Shown: positions 1 through 8,275, numbered from the stretch's first letter. The stretch is 37,266 bases of DNA from Caenibius sp. (GCA_030830695.1 JAURML010000039.1:1-37266), one strand, 5' to 3'. Numbers and translations are program-made. The notes: generated by a model not told the origin, from the sequence alone.

Positions 1-53
1 AAAAGCCCTGGCATGCTGGTTTCGTGGGCATTCGAAGTGGGAGTACAACAGTC

Positions 54-1613
54 GTGAGCACGCGCATGCCCCATGGCGTCGACGCCGCAACCTTTCGCAA
101 GGCGCTGGACGAACTGGCCGCGATCGTCGGCAAGGAATGGGTCTTTGTCGACGATCTGCCGTTGTCGGCTTATCGCGATGCCTATTCGCCGCTGGCCGAT
201 GGCGAAATGCTGCCTTCGGCTGCCGTGGCGCCGGCAAACATGGACCAGATCCAGCAGGCGTTGAAAGTCTTCAACGCCTACAAGCTGCCGATCTGGACCT
301 TCGGCAACGGCCGCAATTTCGCCTATGGCGGCCCGGCCCCGCGCCAGTCCGGTTATGTCATGTTCGACCTCAAGCGGATGAACCGCATTCTCGAAGTCAA
401 CGAGAAATACGGCTATGCGCTGGTCGAACCGGGCGTTTCCTATTTTCAGCTTCACCGCCATCTGCGCAAGATCGGCAGCAAGCTTTGGGTCGATCCTGCG
501 GCACCAGGTTGGGGCGGCGTCATGGGCAACGCGCTTGAACATGGCGCGGGTTACACCCCCTACGGCGATCACTTCGTTATGCAGTGCGGCATGGAAGTGG
601 TCCTTGCCGACGGTCAGGTCGTCCGCACCGGTCAGGGCGCGATCGAGGGGTCGCAGCATTGGCAATCCACCAAGCATGCAGCCGGCCCGCATTTTGATGG
701 CATGTTCACTCAGTCCAATTTCGGCATTGTTACCAAGATGGGTATCTGGTTGATGCCCGAACCGCCGGGCTACAAGCCGTTCATGATCACTTACGAGCGC
801 GAGGAAGACCTTGCCGCAATCTTCGACGCGGTCAAACCGCTCAAGGTTAACCAGGTGATTCCCAACGCCGCGGTGGCGGTCGATCTCTTGTGGGAAGTGT
901 CCGCCAAGACCACACGCCGCCATTACTTCGATGGCAAGGGCCCTATCCCGGATTCGATCCGCAAGAAGATCGCGTCGGATCATGGCCTGGGCATGTGGAA
1001 CTTCTACGCCGCGCTCTATGGTCCGCCGCCGGTCATTGAGAACAACTGGAAGCTCGTCGAGGAAGCGATGATGAGCATTCCGGGTGCCAAGCTGCACCTC
1101 AACCGCGATAACGATCCCGCCTGGGACTATCGCGTGCAACTGATGCGCGGCGAGCCGAACATGACCGAATTCAGCATCATGAACTGGATCGGCGGCGGCG
1201 GGCATATCAACTTCTCGCCGATCTCGGCACCCGACGGCAAGGAAGCGCTGAGCCAGTATAACCTGATCAAACAGCGCTGCCACGATTTCGGGTTCGACTA
1301 TATCGGCGAGTTCCTGGTCGGCTGGCGCGACATGCACCACATCCTGATGATCATGTACGATCGCGCCGACGACGGCATGCGCAAGAGCGCCTATGACCTG
1401 TTCGGCAAGCTGGTAGACGAGGCAGCCGGTGCGGGCTTCGGCGAATACCGCACCCACCTCGCCTTCATGGACCAGATTGCCAAGACCTATAAGCACAACG
1501 ATGGGGCGCTGTGGGACCTGCACCACCGTCTCAAGGACGTGCTCGACCCCAACGGCATCCTCTCCCCCGGCAAGCAGGGGATATGGCCCCAGGCGATGCG
1601 CAACCAAGCGTAA
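54..1613 (+). CDS. VAO/PCMH-family flavoprotein dehydrogenase (probable catalytic alpha subunit)
   Basis: Flavoprotein of the vanillyl-alcohol oxidase / 4-cresol dehydrogenase family, expected to oxidise a para-substituted phenol (alkylphenol or hydroxybenzylic alcohol) through a quinone methide and pass electrons to the cytochrome encoded at 6307. Seen: the FAD pyrophosphate loop GRNFAYGG near residue 90, a VAO-like GYTPYGDH segment, and a C-terminal stretch very like VAO. His384 in GGGGHINFSP aligns with the histidine that carries covalent FAD in fungal VAO. Tyr465-Arg466 in GEYRTHLAFMD match the VAO phenolate-binding Tyr-Arg pair. I chose the GTG at 54 because GGGAG lies about 10 bases upstream. 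The ATG at 66 and a GTG at 24 are alternatives. The product of about 519 residues is normal for the family. No signal peptide is visible. It is the first gene of the operon in this window; family is secure, substrate is not. Confidence 0.9.
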   Translation: MSTRMPHGVDAATFRKALDELAAIVGKEWVFVDDLPLSAYRDAYSPLADGEMLPSAAVAPANMDQIQQALKVFNAYKLPIWTFGNGRNFAYGGPAPRQSGYVMFDLKRMNRILEVNEKYGYALVEPGVSYFQLHRHLRKIGSKLWVDPAAPGWGGVMGNALEHGAGYTPYGDHFVMQCGMEVVLADGQVVRTGQGAIEGSQHWQSTKHAAGPHFDGMFTQSNFGIVTKMGIWLMPEPPGYKPFMITYEREEDLAAIFDAVKPLKVNQVIPNAAVAVDLLWEVSAKTTRRHYFDGKGPIPDSIRKKIASDHGLGMWNFYAALYGPPPVIENNWKLVEEAMMSIPGAKLHLNRDNDPAWDYRVQLMRGEPNMTEFSIMNWIGGGGHINFSPISAPDGKEALSQYNLIKQRCHDFGFDYIGEFLVGWRDMHHILMIMYDRADDGMRKSAYDLFGKLVDEAAGAGFGEYRTHLAFMDQIAKTYKHNDGALWDLHHRLKDVLDPNGILSPGKQGIWPQAMRNQA

Positions 1614-1654
1614 TCACACGGCCGGCTGAACAAAGACTTCAAGGATTGACGACC

Positions 1655-3100
1655 ATGACGCAAATTGAGCACTGGATTGGCGGCACCGCCGTGGCTGCAA
1701 CGGGCGGGGCCTATTTCGACGATCTTAACCCGGTCGATGATTCGGTCTATTCCCGGGTTCCCGCCGGCACCGCGGAAGACGTGAACCGCGCCGTGGAGAA
1801 CGCGCATCAGGCCTATCTCCAGCATCGCGATCTGCCCGCCGCAGTGCGCGAAGGGTGGATCGCGAAAGCCGCCGAAATCATGGAGCGCGATACCGCCAAA
1901 TTCGCCGACGTGCTGGTCGACGAAATCGGTTCGCCGATCGCCAAGGCCGGGTTCGAAACCCGCTTCGCGGTCAGCTTCCTGCGCGCGGCGATCGGCGTGC
2001 CGCGCCGGATTCGGGGGGAAACGATCCCTTCGGACACCCCTGGGCGGTTCAGCATGAGCCTGCGCCAGCCGGTCGGTGTGGTCGCCGGGATTACCCCGTT
2101 CAACGTGCCGCTGATCAAGGGGATCAAACAGTCGGCCATGGCCCTGGCCACAGGCAACGCCTTCGTGCTGCTACCCTCGGAAGCCGCGCCAATGATCGCC
2201 GATCTGCTCGCTAAATTGTGGAAGGAGGCCGGCGTTCCCGACGGCTTGTTCAACGTGGTCTACGGCAATGGCGCGGAGATCGGCGACGTGCTGACCGGCC
2301 ATCCCAAGGTCGCATCGATAACCTTCACCGGGTCCTCGCGCGTCGGCAAGCACATCGCCGAAATCGCGGCCCGCAACCTCAAGAAGTACACGCTGGAGCT
2401 GGGCGGCAAGAGCCCGCTGGTGATCTGCGCCGATGCCGATCTGGACAAGGCGGTCAACGCCGCGCTGTTCAGCATCTTCATGTACCAGGGCCAGGTCTGC
2501 ATGGGGGCTTCGCGGATCTATGTGGAACGGTCGATCTTCGACCAGTTCGCCAAGGCCTTCGCCGCCGCGACAGGCCGCGCCAACAGCGGCGACCTGCGCG
2601 ATCCTACCACCATGCTGGGCCCGATAATTTCCGAACGCCAGCGCGACCGGGTCCGCCGCCACATCGACGATGCCCGGTCCAAGGGCGCAGAGCTGCTAGC
2701 CGGTGCTGAGTGGAACGGAAACGTATGCTCAGCGACGGTACTGCGCGGCGTTACAGCCGAAATGACCGTGTTCGAGGAAGAGACCTTCGGCCCGGTCACC
2801 TCGCTCTTTCCGTTCGACACACTTGAGGAAGCCCTCGAACTCGCCAACAACACCGAATACGGCCTCAGCGCCTCTATCTTCACCCGCGATCTCGACAAGG
2901 CGCTGGCCTTTGCCCAGCGGGCCGAAGCGGGGATGGTCCACATCAACGCGCCGACCCTGCACGACGAGCCGCACGTTCCGTTCGGCGGAACGAAGGCCTC
3001 TGGGTTCGGGCGCGAAGGCACCGAAGCCGATCTCGAGATCATGACCGAATGGAAATGGGTCACGATCCAGTCGGCGACTGCGGGCGCGGGCGGACACTAA
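1655..3100 (+). CDS. NAD(P)-dependent aromatic aldehyde dehydrogenase (vanillin/benzaldehyde dehydrogenase type)
   Basis: Oxidises an aldehyde, probably a hydroxylated benzaldehyde, to the carboxylic acid. Seen: the nucleotide-binding FTGSSRVGK segment, general base Glu248 in LELGGKSP, and nucleophile Cys282 in YQGQVCMGASR. The GQ(V/I)CM context and the C-terminal INAPTLHDEPHVPFGG segment are typical of vanillin, benzaldehyde and salicylaldehyde dehydrogenases rather than betaine or fatty aldehyde enzymes. The 481-residue length is standard. The ATG at 1655 is preferred because the reading frame upstream of it only overlaps the preceding gene. It lies 41 bases after the flavoprotein gene and 19 before the decarboxylase gene, so it links side-chain oxidation to decarboxylation. 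Exact substrate is inferred from context. Confidence 0.9.
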   Translation: MTQIEHWIGGTAVAATGGAYFDDLNPVDDSVYSRVPAGTAEDVNRAVENAHQAYLQHRDLPAAVREGWIAKAAEIMERDTAKFADVLVDEIGSPIAKAGFETRFAVSFLRAAIGVPRRIRGETIPSDTPGRFSMSLRQPVGVVAGITPFNVPLIKGIKQSAMALATGNAFVLLPSEAAPMIADLLAKLWKEAGVPDGLFNVVYGNGAEIGDVLTGHPKVASITFTGSSRVGKHIAEIAARNLKKYTLELGGKSPLVICADADLDKAVNAALFSIFMYQGQVCMGASRIYVERSIFDQFAKAFAAATGRANSGDLRDPTTMLGPIISERQRDRVRRHIDDARSKGAELLAGAEWNGNVCSATVLRGVTAEMTVFEEETFGPVTSLFPFDTLEEALELANNTEYGLSASIFTRDLDKALAFAQRAEAGMVHINAPTLHDEPHVPFGGTKASGFGREGTEADLEIMTEWKWVTIQSATAGAGGH

Positions 3101-3119
3101 CAGGCGGGATGCAACGGCA

Positions 3120-4574
3120 ATGAACGATCTCCCCAACCGCGCCCGCTCGATCTCGTCGCTGCGCGACTTCCTCGAACTGCTCGAGGATGCCGGTCAGGCG
3201 ATCACCTGGAGCGATGCGGTGATGCCCGAACCCGGCGTGCGCAACATAGCCGTCGCCGCATCGCGCGATGCCAACGGCGCGCCGGCGATCGTATTCGACA
3301 ATATCACCGGTTATCCCGGCAAGCGCCTGGCGGTGGGCGTCCATGGTTCGTGGGACAACATCGCCCTGCTGCTGGGCCGGCCCAAGGGCACGACCATCCG
3401 CGAGCTGTTCTTCGAGATCGCCGGGCGCTGGGGCGATCAGGAAGCGCAAATCAGTTATGTTCCCGAAGCCCAGGCCCCGGTGCACGAATGCCGACTCGAG
3501 CAGGACATCAACCTCTATGACATCCTGCCCGTCTATCGGATCAACGAATACGATGGCGGGTTCTACATCGGCAAGGCTTCGGTCGCATCGCGCGATCCGC
3601 TCGATCCCGATAACTTCGGCAAGCAGAATGTCGGCATCTATCGCCTGCAGATCCAGGGGCCGGACAGCTTTACCCTGATGACGATCCCCTCCCACGACAT
3701 GGGACGTCAGATCATGGCGGCCGAACGGGAAGGCGTTCCGCTCAAGATTGCGGTCATGCTGGGCAATCATCCCGGCCTTGCGGTGTTTGCTGCCACCCCG
3801 ATCGGCTACGAGGAATCGGAATATTCCTATGCCTCGGCGATGATGGGCGCACCGATCCGACTGACCAAATCGGGCAACGGGATCGATATCCTCGCCGACA
3901 GCGAAATCGTGATCGAGGCCGAGCTGCAACTGGGAGAACGCGAGCTGGAAGGGCCGTTCGGCGAATTTCCCGGTTCCTACAGCGGCGTGCGCAAGGCGCC
4001 GATCTTCAAGGTCACGGCGGTGTCGCACCGGCGCGATCCGATCTTCGAGAACATCTACATCGGGCGCGGCTGGACCGAGCACGATACCCTGATCGGCCTG
4101 CACACCTCCGCCCCGATCTATGCCCAGCTGCGCCAGAGCTTCCCCGAAGTCACCGCGGTCAACGCGCTTTACCAGCACGGATTGACCGGGATCATCTCGG
4201 TCAAGAACCGCATGGCCGGCTTTGCCAAGACGGTCGCGCTGCGCGCGCTGAGCACGCCGCACGGCGTGATGTACCTCAAGAACCTGATCATGGTCGATGC
4301 CGATGTCGATCCGTTCGATCTCAACCAGGTGATGTGGGCGCTTTCGACCCGCACCCGTGCGGACGATATCATCGTGCTGCCCAACATGCCTGCCGTTCCG
4401 ATCGATCCTTCGGCAGTGATCCCAGGCAAGGGGCACCGCCTGATCATCGACGCAACCAGCTATCTCCCGCCCGATCCGGTGGGTGAAGCGCACCTTGTCA
4501 CCCCGCCGACCGGGGACGAGATCGACGCCCTGAGCAAGCGGATCCGCGAAATGCAGCTGGGAGCCCTGTCATGA
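3120..4574 (+). CDS. UbiD-family hydroxyarylic acid decarboxylase, large (C) subunit
   Basis: Prenylated-FMN-dependent non-oxidative decarboxylase, expected to convert a 4-hydroxybenzoate- or vanillate-type acid to the phenol. Seen: 484 residues, full UbiD fold length, with conserved blocks NVGIYRLQIQG, TIPSHDMGRQI and the acidic EGPFGEFPGSYSG segment that contributes to the active site. The next gene encodes the small zinc-ribbon D subunit, which is diagnostic of the VdcBCD/ShdBCD/BsdBCD group and argues against the ubiquinone-biosynthesis UbiD. The B subunit (UbiX-like prenyltransferase) is not in the window, so prenyl-FMN must come from elsewhere. The gene starts 19 bases after the aldehyde dehydrogenase gene and overlaps the D-subunit gene by ATGA, suggesting translational coupling. 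Confidence 0.88.
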   Translation: MNDLPNRARSISSLRDFLELLEDAGQAITWSDAVMPEPGVRNIAVAASRDANGAPAIVFDNITGYPGKRLAVGVHGSWDNIALLLGRPKGTTIRELFFEIAGRWGDQEAQISYVPEAQAPVHECRLEQDINLYDILPVYRINEYDGGFYIGKASVASRDPLDPDNFGKQNVGIYRLQIQGPDSFTLMTIPSHDMGRQIMAAEREGVPLKIAVMLGNHPGLAVFAATPIGYEESEYSYASAMMGAPIRLTKSGNGIDILADSEIVIEAELQLGERELEGPFGEFPGSYSGVRKAPIFKVTAVSHRRDPIFENIYIGRGWTEHDTLIGLHTSAPIYAQLRQSFPEVTAVNALYQHGLTGIISVKNRMAGFAKTVALRALSTPHGVMYLKNLIMVDADVDPFDLNQVMWALSTRTRADDIIVLPNMPAVPIDPSAVIPGKGHRLIIDATSYLPPDPVGEAHLVTPPTGDEIDALSKRIREMQLGALS

Positions 4575-4795
4575 CCACCACCGTCTGCGGGCGCTGCAAA
4601 TCGAGCGGCGCTGTCACCGATCATCAGGGCAGGCAGGACGGCGCGGTCGTGTGGACGATCCTGCGCTGCCCGACCTGCAACTTTTCCTGGCGCGACAGCG
4701 AACCGGCCCGCGCTATCGACCCGGCTGTGCGCTCGGCCGATTTCGCCGTCGATGCCGGCGATCTCCAGCGTTATCCCAAGATTCTCCAGCAATAA
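4571..4795 (+). CDS. Hydroxyarylic acid decarboxylase small (D) subunit, zinc-ribbon protein
   Basis: Small partner of the UbiD-type decarboxylase, 74 residues. Seen: two CxxC pairs (CGRC near residue 6 and CPTC near residue 37) followed by NFSWRDSEP, which closely resembles the YTWRDTEP segment of BsdD/VdcD proteins. The spaced cysteines probably bind one metal ion. The start codon overlaps the stop of the large subunit (ATGA at 4571-4574) and 13 bases separate it from the next gene. The family's D subunits are required for activity in some systems, but their exact role is not settled. Recognition rests on the SWRDSEP motif, the cysteine pairs and the fixed C-D gene order. Confidence 0.85.
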   Translation: MTTTVCGRCKSSGAVTDHQGRQDGAVVWTILRCPTCNFSWRDSEPARAIDPAVRSADFAVDAGDLQRYPKILQQ

Positions 4796-4808
4796 GGCTC
4801 CCAACGCC

Positions 4809-6275
4809 ATGATCGATCAAGCCCGCCAGACGGCCACGCTCGGCACCCTCGCCCAGGCACTGGGCAAGGCCGCCGTCGATACCAGCCCGCAGACCCTGGC
4901 CCGCTATGCTGTCCCAGGGATGGCACCGGCAGGCGTGGTGCTTCCGGCCGATGAAGCCCAGCTCGCCAAGGTGCTGGAAGCTGCGCGCACCAGCGGCGGT
5001 GTGGTCCAGACGGTCTGCAACGGCGCCTACGGACTTGAAAAAGCCGTACAGGACAAGGTGATCGTGCTTGACCTGCAGAAGATGAACAAGGTCCTCGAGG
5101 TCAATGACGAACTGGCCACCTGCCTAGTCGAACCGGGCGTCACCTTCCGCCAGCTCGATGCCCACATCAAGGAAAAAGGAATAAAGCTGTGGGTCGACTT
5201 TCCCGGCAATCCCGATGAAAGCGTGGCCGCCAGTTTCATCAACCGCCGCCCCGGCTACACCCCCTATTCCGATCACTTCCTGATGCAGTGCGGGCTCGAG
5301 GTCATGCTGGCTGATGGCAAGATGGTGCGCACCGGCATGGGCGCCATGCCCAAGAGCACCTGCTGGCAGCTGTTCAAGTTCGGCTATGGCCCTTGGGTTG
5401 ATGGCCTGTTCACCCAGTCGGATTTCGGGGTGGTGACCAAGGTGGGCATGTGGATGATGCCGCAGCCCCCGGCGCACCAGACCTTCATGGTTTCGGTCCC
5501 CAAGGAGGACGATCTGGGCGCATTACTGGACGTGCTCGGGCCGCTCAAGCTCAACATGGTGGTGGCAAATGGCGTCGCGGTGGGCAATGCGCTCCACGAA
5601 GCGGCCCTGCTCGGCAAGCGCCGCGCTGATTTTGAGGGCCAGGGGCCGATGGCGGCAAGCGCGGTCAAGGCAGCCGGCGAGGCGCTCGGCTTGGGCTACT
5701 GGAACCTCTACGGCTCGCTCTATGGATTGCCCGGCAACGTCGCGATTCTGTGGGACATGGTCAAGGGTGCATTCTCGTCGATCAGCGGCGCACGGGTGAT
5801 TACCGATAGCAAGGGCATCGATCCCAAGCTGTGGGCCTGGCGGATGGGCACGATGACCGGGGTGGTTTCCGATCCCCCGGCCAGGACCGCGGGCTGGAGC
5901 GGCGACATGGCGCTTACGGTCAACCCGGTCAGCCCTGTGGATGGCGAGGAAGCCGTCAAGCTTTATGAACTGTCGCGCGATATCTGTGCCAAGAACGGCT
6001 TCGACTTCGTTGGCGAAACCACCGCGATCTGGCGTTCGGCCAACCATCGCCAGGTGCTGTCCCATGCCGCCGGCAAGGCCGAGGATGCGGCACGGGCCAA
6101 GACTTGCGCCGAAGCCCTGATCGCCGCGCAGGCCGAGGCCGGCTTCGGCCAGATCCTGACCGACCCCGGGCTGGGGGCGGCGGTTGCCAAGACCTATGAA
6201 AAGGGTGGCCGCTCGGCCCTGCATGCGAGGGTCAAGCAGGCGCTCGATCCCAACTCGATCTTTGCCTCGGTCTGA
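4809..6275 (+). CDS. Degenerate VAO/PCMH-family paralogue, probably non-catalytic (alpha-prime) subunit
   Basis: Clearly a paralogue of the flavoprotein at 54: it shares GYTPYSDHFLMQCGLEV, the LADGKMVRTGMGAMP segment and DGLFTQSDFGVVTKVGMWMMPQP. Key cofactor and catalytic features are missing. The FAD pyrophosphate loop GRNFAYGG is replaced by CNGAYGLEKAV. The position of the FAD-linking histidine is Ala368. The Tyr-Arg substrate pair is replaced by Ile-Leu in GFGQILTDPG. The frame is open over 488 residues without internal damage, so it is not a decaying pseudogene but a protein kept for another role, most simply a structural partner of the active flavoprotein. Start ATG at 4809 is 13 bases after the decarboxylase small subunit. 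A changed cofactor or substrate is the alternative. Confidence 0.82.
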   Translation: MIDQARQTATLGTLAQALGKAAVDTSPQTLARYAVPGMAPAGVVLPADEAQLAKVLEAARTSGGVVQTVCNGAYGLEKAVQDKVIVLDLQKMNKVLEVNDELATCLVEPGVTFRQLDAHIKEKGIKLWVDFPGNPDESVAASFINRRPGYTPYSDHFLMQCGLEVMLADGKMVRTGMGAMPKSTCWQLFKFGYGPWVDGLFTQSDFGVVTKVGMWMMPQPPAHQTFMVSVPKEDDLGALLDVLGPLKLNMVVANGVAVGNALHEAALLGKRRADFEGQGPMAASAVKAAGEALGLGYWNLYGSLYGLPGNVAILWDMVKGAFSSISGARVITDSKGIDPKLWAWRMGTMTGVVSDPPARTAGWSGDMALTVNPVSPVDGEEAVKLYELSRDICAKNGFDFVGETTAIWRSANHRQVLSHAAGKAEDAARAKTCAEALIAAQAEAGFGQILTDPGLGAAVAKTYEKGGRSALHARVKQALDPNSIFASV

Positions 6276-6306
6276 GCCGATGCGTCGCCATGCCTGCGGA
6301 GGTACA

Positions 6307-6672
6307 ATGAACAAGCTCCTCGTCCTTTCGCTCCTCGCCACTCTTGGCGCCTGTTCGTCCAGGCAAGGCGAAGTGGTCGCGGATGGTGCGGAGAACTATG
6401 AGCGCTACTGCGCCGGTTGCCACAACCCCGGCCCCGGACACGGAGCGACCATGCTGCTGGCGGAAAAGGGCCGTCCGGTTCCGGCACTGATCGGCCGCAA
6501 GGATCTGGAATACGACTACCTCCATTCGGTGGTTCGCCAGGGCCTGATCGAAATGCCGCCGTTCCGCCCAACCGAATTGTCGGATACGGAAATCAAGCAG
6601 ATCTACGAGCACATCATGGCGCAGAAGCTTCCCCCCGCGAAGGCCGAACCCGCCAAAAACAAGGCATTGTGA
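6307..6672 (+). CDS. Lipoprotein c-type cytochrome, electron acceptor of the flavoprotein
   Basis: Single-haem cytochrome c of 121 residues, expected to accept electrons from the VAO-type flavoprotein and deliver them to the respiratory chain. Seen: a short hydrophobic leader ending in the lipobox LGAC (lipidated Cys16, followed by Ser, so retention in the inner membrane is not predicted), the haem motif CAGCH at residues 35-39, and a likely axial Met83 in IEMPPFRPTELS. That segment resembles the methionine region of cytochrome subunits of PCMH-type flavocytochromes. The tail is Lys/Ala/Pro-rich. GGAGG sits 4 bases before the ATG at 6307. It is the last gene of the operon, 31 bases after the alpha-prime gene. 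Lipidation would make the complex membrane-tethered. Confidence 0.88.
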   Translation: MNKLLVLSLLATLGACSSRQGEVVADGAENYERYCAGCHNPGPGHGATMLLAEKGRPVPALIGRKDLEYDYLHSVVRQGLIEMPPFRPTELSDTEIKQIYEHIMAQKLPPAKAEPAKNKAL

Positions 6673-7090
6673 GGTCAAATCAAGCTGGGCGGAAAAGGTC
6701 GACAGGGTTCGTAAGGCAGAAATTGCTAGGGCGCCAACGGAGTATGCGGATAGCTGGTTGCTTCGGTGAGCACGCACATTGTGTTTGATAGGCGTCATTA
6801 TCGATAGCTATGGTACACAAGTGATCGCTTAGTTACGCTGTTGTCTGGTTCCGCTCGCCGCACGACAAAAAGCGCGTTTGGTCCAGTTTTCCTCGTTGGC
6901 CCGGTTGGCCTTACGCTCGGCAGCATAGCCTTCTTGGGAATTTTAGCTCGGTACAATCGCATGCCGGTATTTGCGTGGGTTTGTTCAGTTTCGGGCTTAT
7001 TGTCCAACTCATAAGGTCGCGGTAACGCTTGAAGAACTCCTCACCAGCACTGCACCTGAACCGAATGATATCATATGACGAGTGGAATTT
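6673..7090. other. Gene-free interval between the flavocytochrome operon and gcdH
   Basis: About 420 bases, visibly richer in A+T than the preceding operon. I find no convincing gene. One open frame on the + strand (roughly 6810-7013) would encode a hydrophobic stretch but has no good start or ribosome-binding site. No hairpin with a T-run was found after the cytochrome gene. The interval must hold the gcdH promoter; a 10-base motif shared with another promoter region lies at 6999-7008. Confidence 0.6.
6999..7008. promoter_or_regulatory. Candidate regulator-binding motif upstream of gcdH
   Basis: ATTGTCCAAC, about 80 bases before the gcdH start. The identical 10-mer occurs at 27005-27014 between the divergent IclR-regulator and desaturase genes, and a more symmetric version, ATTGTGCAAT, lies at 21914-21923 in front of the hydratase operon. 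The half-site pattern ATTG-N2-CAAY suits a dimeric regulator such as the IclR protein encoded at 26086. This is a pattern match only. Confidence 0.3.
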
Positions 7091-8275
7091 ATGATCGAGA
7101 TGACACGCTTTGATTGGAGCGATCCCTTCAACTTCGACGATCAACTGACTGAAGAAGAACGAATGGTGCGTGATTCGGCTCATGGCTTCGCGCAAGGCGA
7201 ACTTCAGCCCCGGGTCATCAATGCCGTCCGCGAAGAGCTGGATGCAGCAGAGTTGTTTCCACTCATGGGACAAGCCGGCTTGCTTGGAGCGACGATCCCA
7301 CAATCTTATGGCGGTGCTGGAGCTGGCTATGTCTCCTACGGTCTGATCGCGCGTGAGATTGAGCGCGTGGATTCGGGCTATCGGTCAATGGCATCGGTGC
7401 AAAGCTCGCTCGTCATGTATCCGATTTTTGCTTTCGGCTCGGAGGAACAGCGGTTTAAATATCTGCCTGGCCTAGCCGCAGGCTCACTGATCGGCTGCTT
7501 CGGCCTGACAGAACCTGATGCGGGATCTGATCCTGCGGGCATGCGCACAATCGCGAAGAGGATTGATGGTGGCTATGTCCTTTCCGGCGTCAAAACATGG
7601 ATTTCGAATGCTCCTTTCGCCGACGTCTTTGTCGTCTGGGCAAAGAGCGAAGCACATGATGGGGCCATTTGCGGCTTCGTGCTTGAAAAGGGCCTGAAGG
7701 GGCTTTCCGCTCCCAAGATCAAGGGCAAGCTCAGCCTGCGCGCCTCGACCACCGGCATGATCGTGATGGATGAGGTTGAGGTTGACGAAGAAGCCTTGCT
7801 CCCCGGGGTCCAGGGCCTCAAGGGCCCCTTCGATTGCCTAAACCGCGCACGCTATGGGATCAGTTGGGGAGCGCTCGGCGCAGCAGAATATTGCATGCAC
7901 GCAGCCCGCCAATATGGGCTTGATCGGCACCAGTTTGGAAAGCCGCTTGCCGCCAACCAACTCTATCAAAAGAAGCTCGCCGATATGCAAACAGACATTG
8001 CGCTAGGGTTGCAAGCCTCATTGCGTGTCGGCCGCCTAATGGATGAAGGCAGGTTCACGCCGGAGATGGTCTCTCTCGTCAAGCGTAACAATGTCGGAAA
8101 ATCGCTTGATATTGCGCGCCATGCCCGAGACATGCACGGCGGTAATGGCATCAGCGATGAATATCAAGTCATGCGGCACATGGTGAATCTGGAAACCGTC
8201 AACACCTATGAAGGCGCGCACGATGTGCACGCGCTCATCCTTGGTCGAGCACTCACTGGCATTGCCGCATTCTAG
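7091..8275 (+). CDS. gcdH: Glutaryl-CoA dehydrogenase
   Basis: FAD enzyme that oxidises and decarboxylates glutaryl-CoA to crotonyl-CoA and CO2, a step in lysine, tryptophan and aromatic ring degradation. Seen: acyl-CoA dehydrogenase fold with the [12 protein letters not shown] flavin-contact segment. The C-terminal blocks [29 protein letters not shown] and [21 protein letters not shown] are highly specific to the glutaryl-CoA subgroup, with the catalytic base Glu in TYEGAHD. The protein has 394 residues from the ATG at 7091, which has GAGTGGA just upstream; the GTG at 7082 or ATG at 7100 are possible. Its base composition looks less GC-rich than the flavoprotein operon, which may mean a different origin. 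It stands alone on the + strand, convergent with the acyl-CoA degradation operon. Confidence 0.93.
   Translation: MIEMTRFDWSDPFNFDDQLTEEERMVRDSAHGFAQGELQPRVINAVREELDAAELFPLMGQAGLLGATIPQSYGGAGAGYVSYGLIAREIERVDSGYRSMASVQSSLVMYPIFAFGSEEQRFKYLPGLAAGSLIGCFGLTEPDAGSDPAGMRTIAKRIDGGYVLSGVKTWISNAPFADVFVVWAKSEAHDGAICGFVLEKGLKGLSAPKIKGKLSLRASTTGMIVMDEVEVDEEALLPGVQGLKGPFDCLNRARYGISWGALGAAEYCMHAARQYGLDRHQFGKPLAANQLYQKKLADMQTDIALGLQASLRVGRLMDEGRFTPEMVSLVKRNNVGKSLDIARHARDMHGGNGISDEYQVMRHMVNLETVNTYEGAHDVHALILGRALTGIAAF

Noticed and set aside
3060-4493. A 477-codon open frame antisense to the UbiD-type decarboxylase
   Set aside because: It lacks recognisable motifs, lies wholly opposite a well-supported gene, and its low-complexity Asp/His/Arg content is typical of antisense frames in GC-rich DNA.
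3120-4574. Assignment as the ubiquinone-biosynthesis decarboxylase UbiD
   Set aside because: The overlapping zinc-ribbon D-subunit gene and the catabolic neighbours mark it as a hydroxyarylic acid decarboxylase.
6810-7013. Hydrophobic open stretch upstream of gcdH, possibly a small membrane protein or gene remnant
   Set aside because: No good start codon or ribosome-binding site and no recognisable family; base composition and position fit an intergenic promoter region better.
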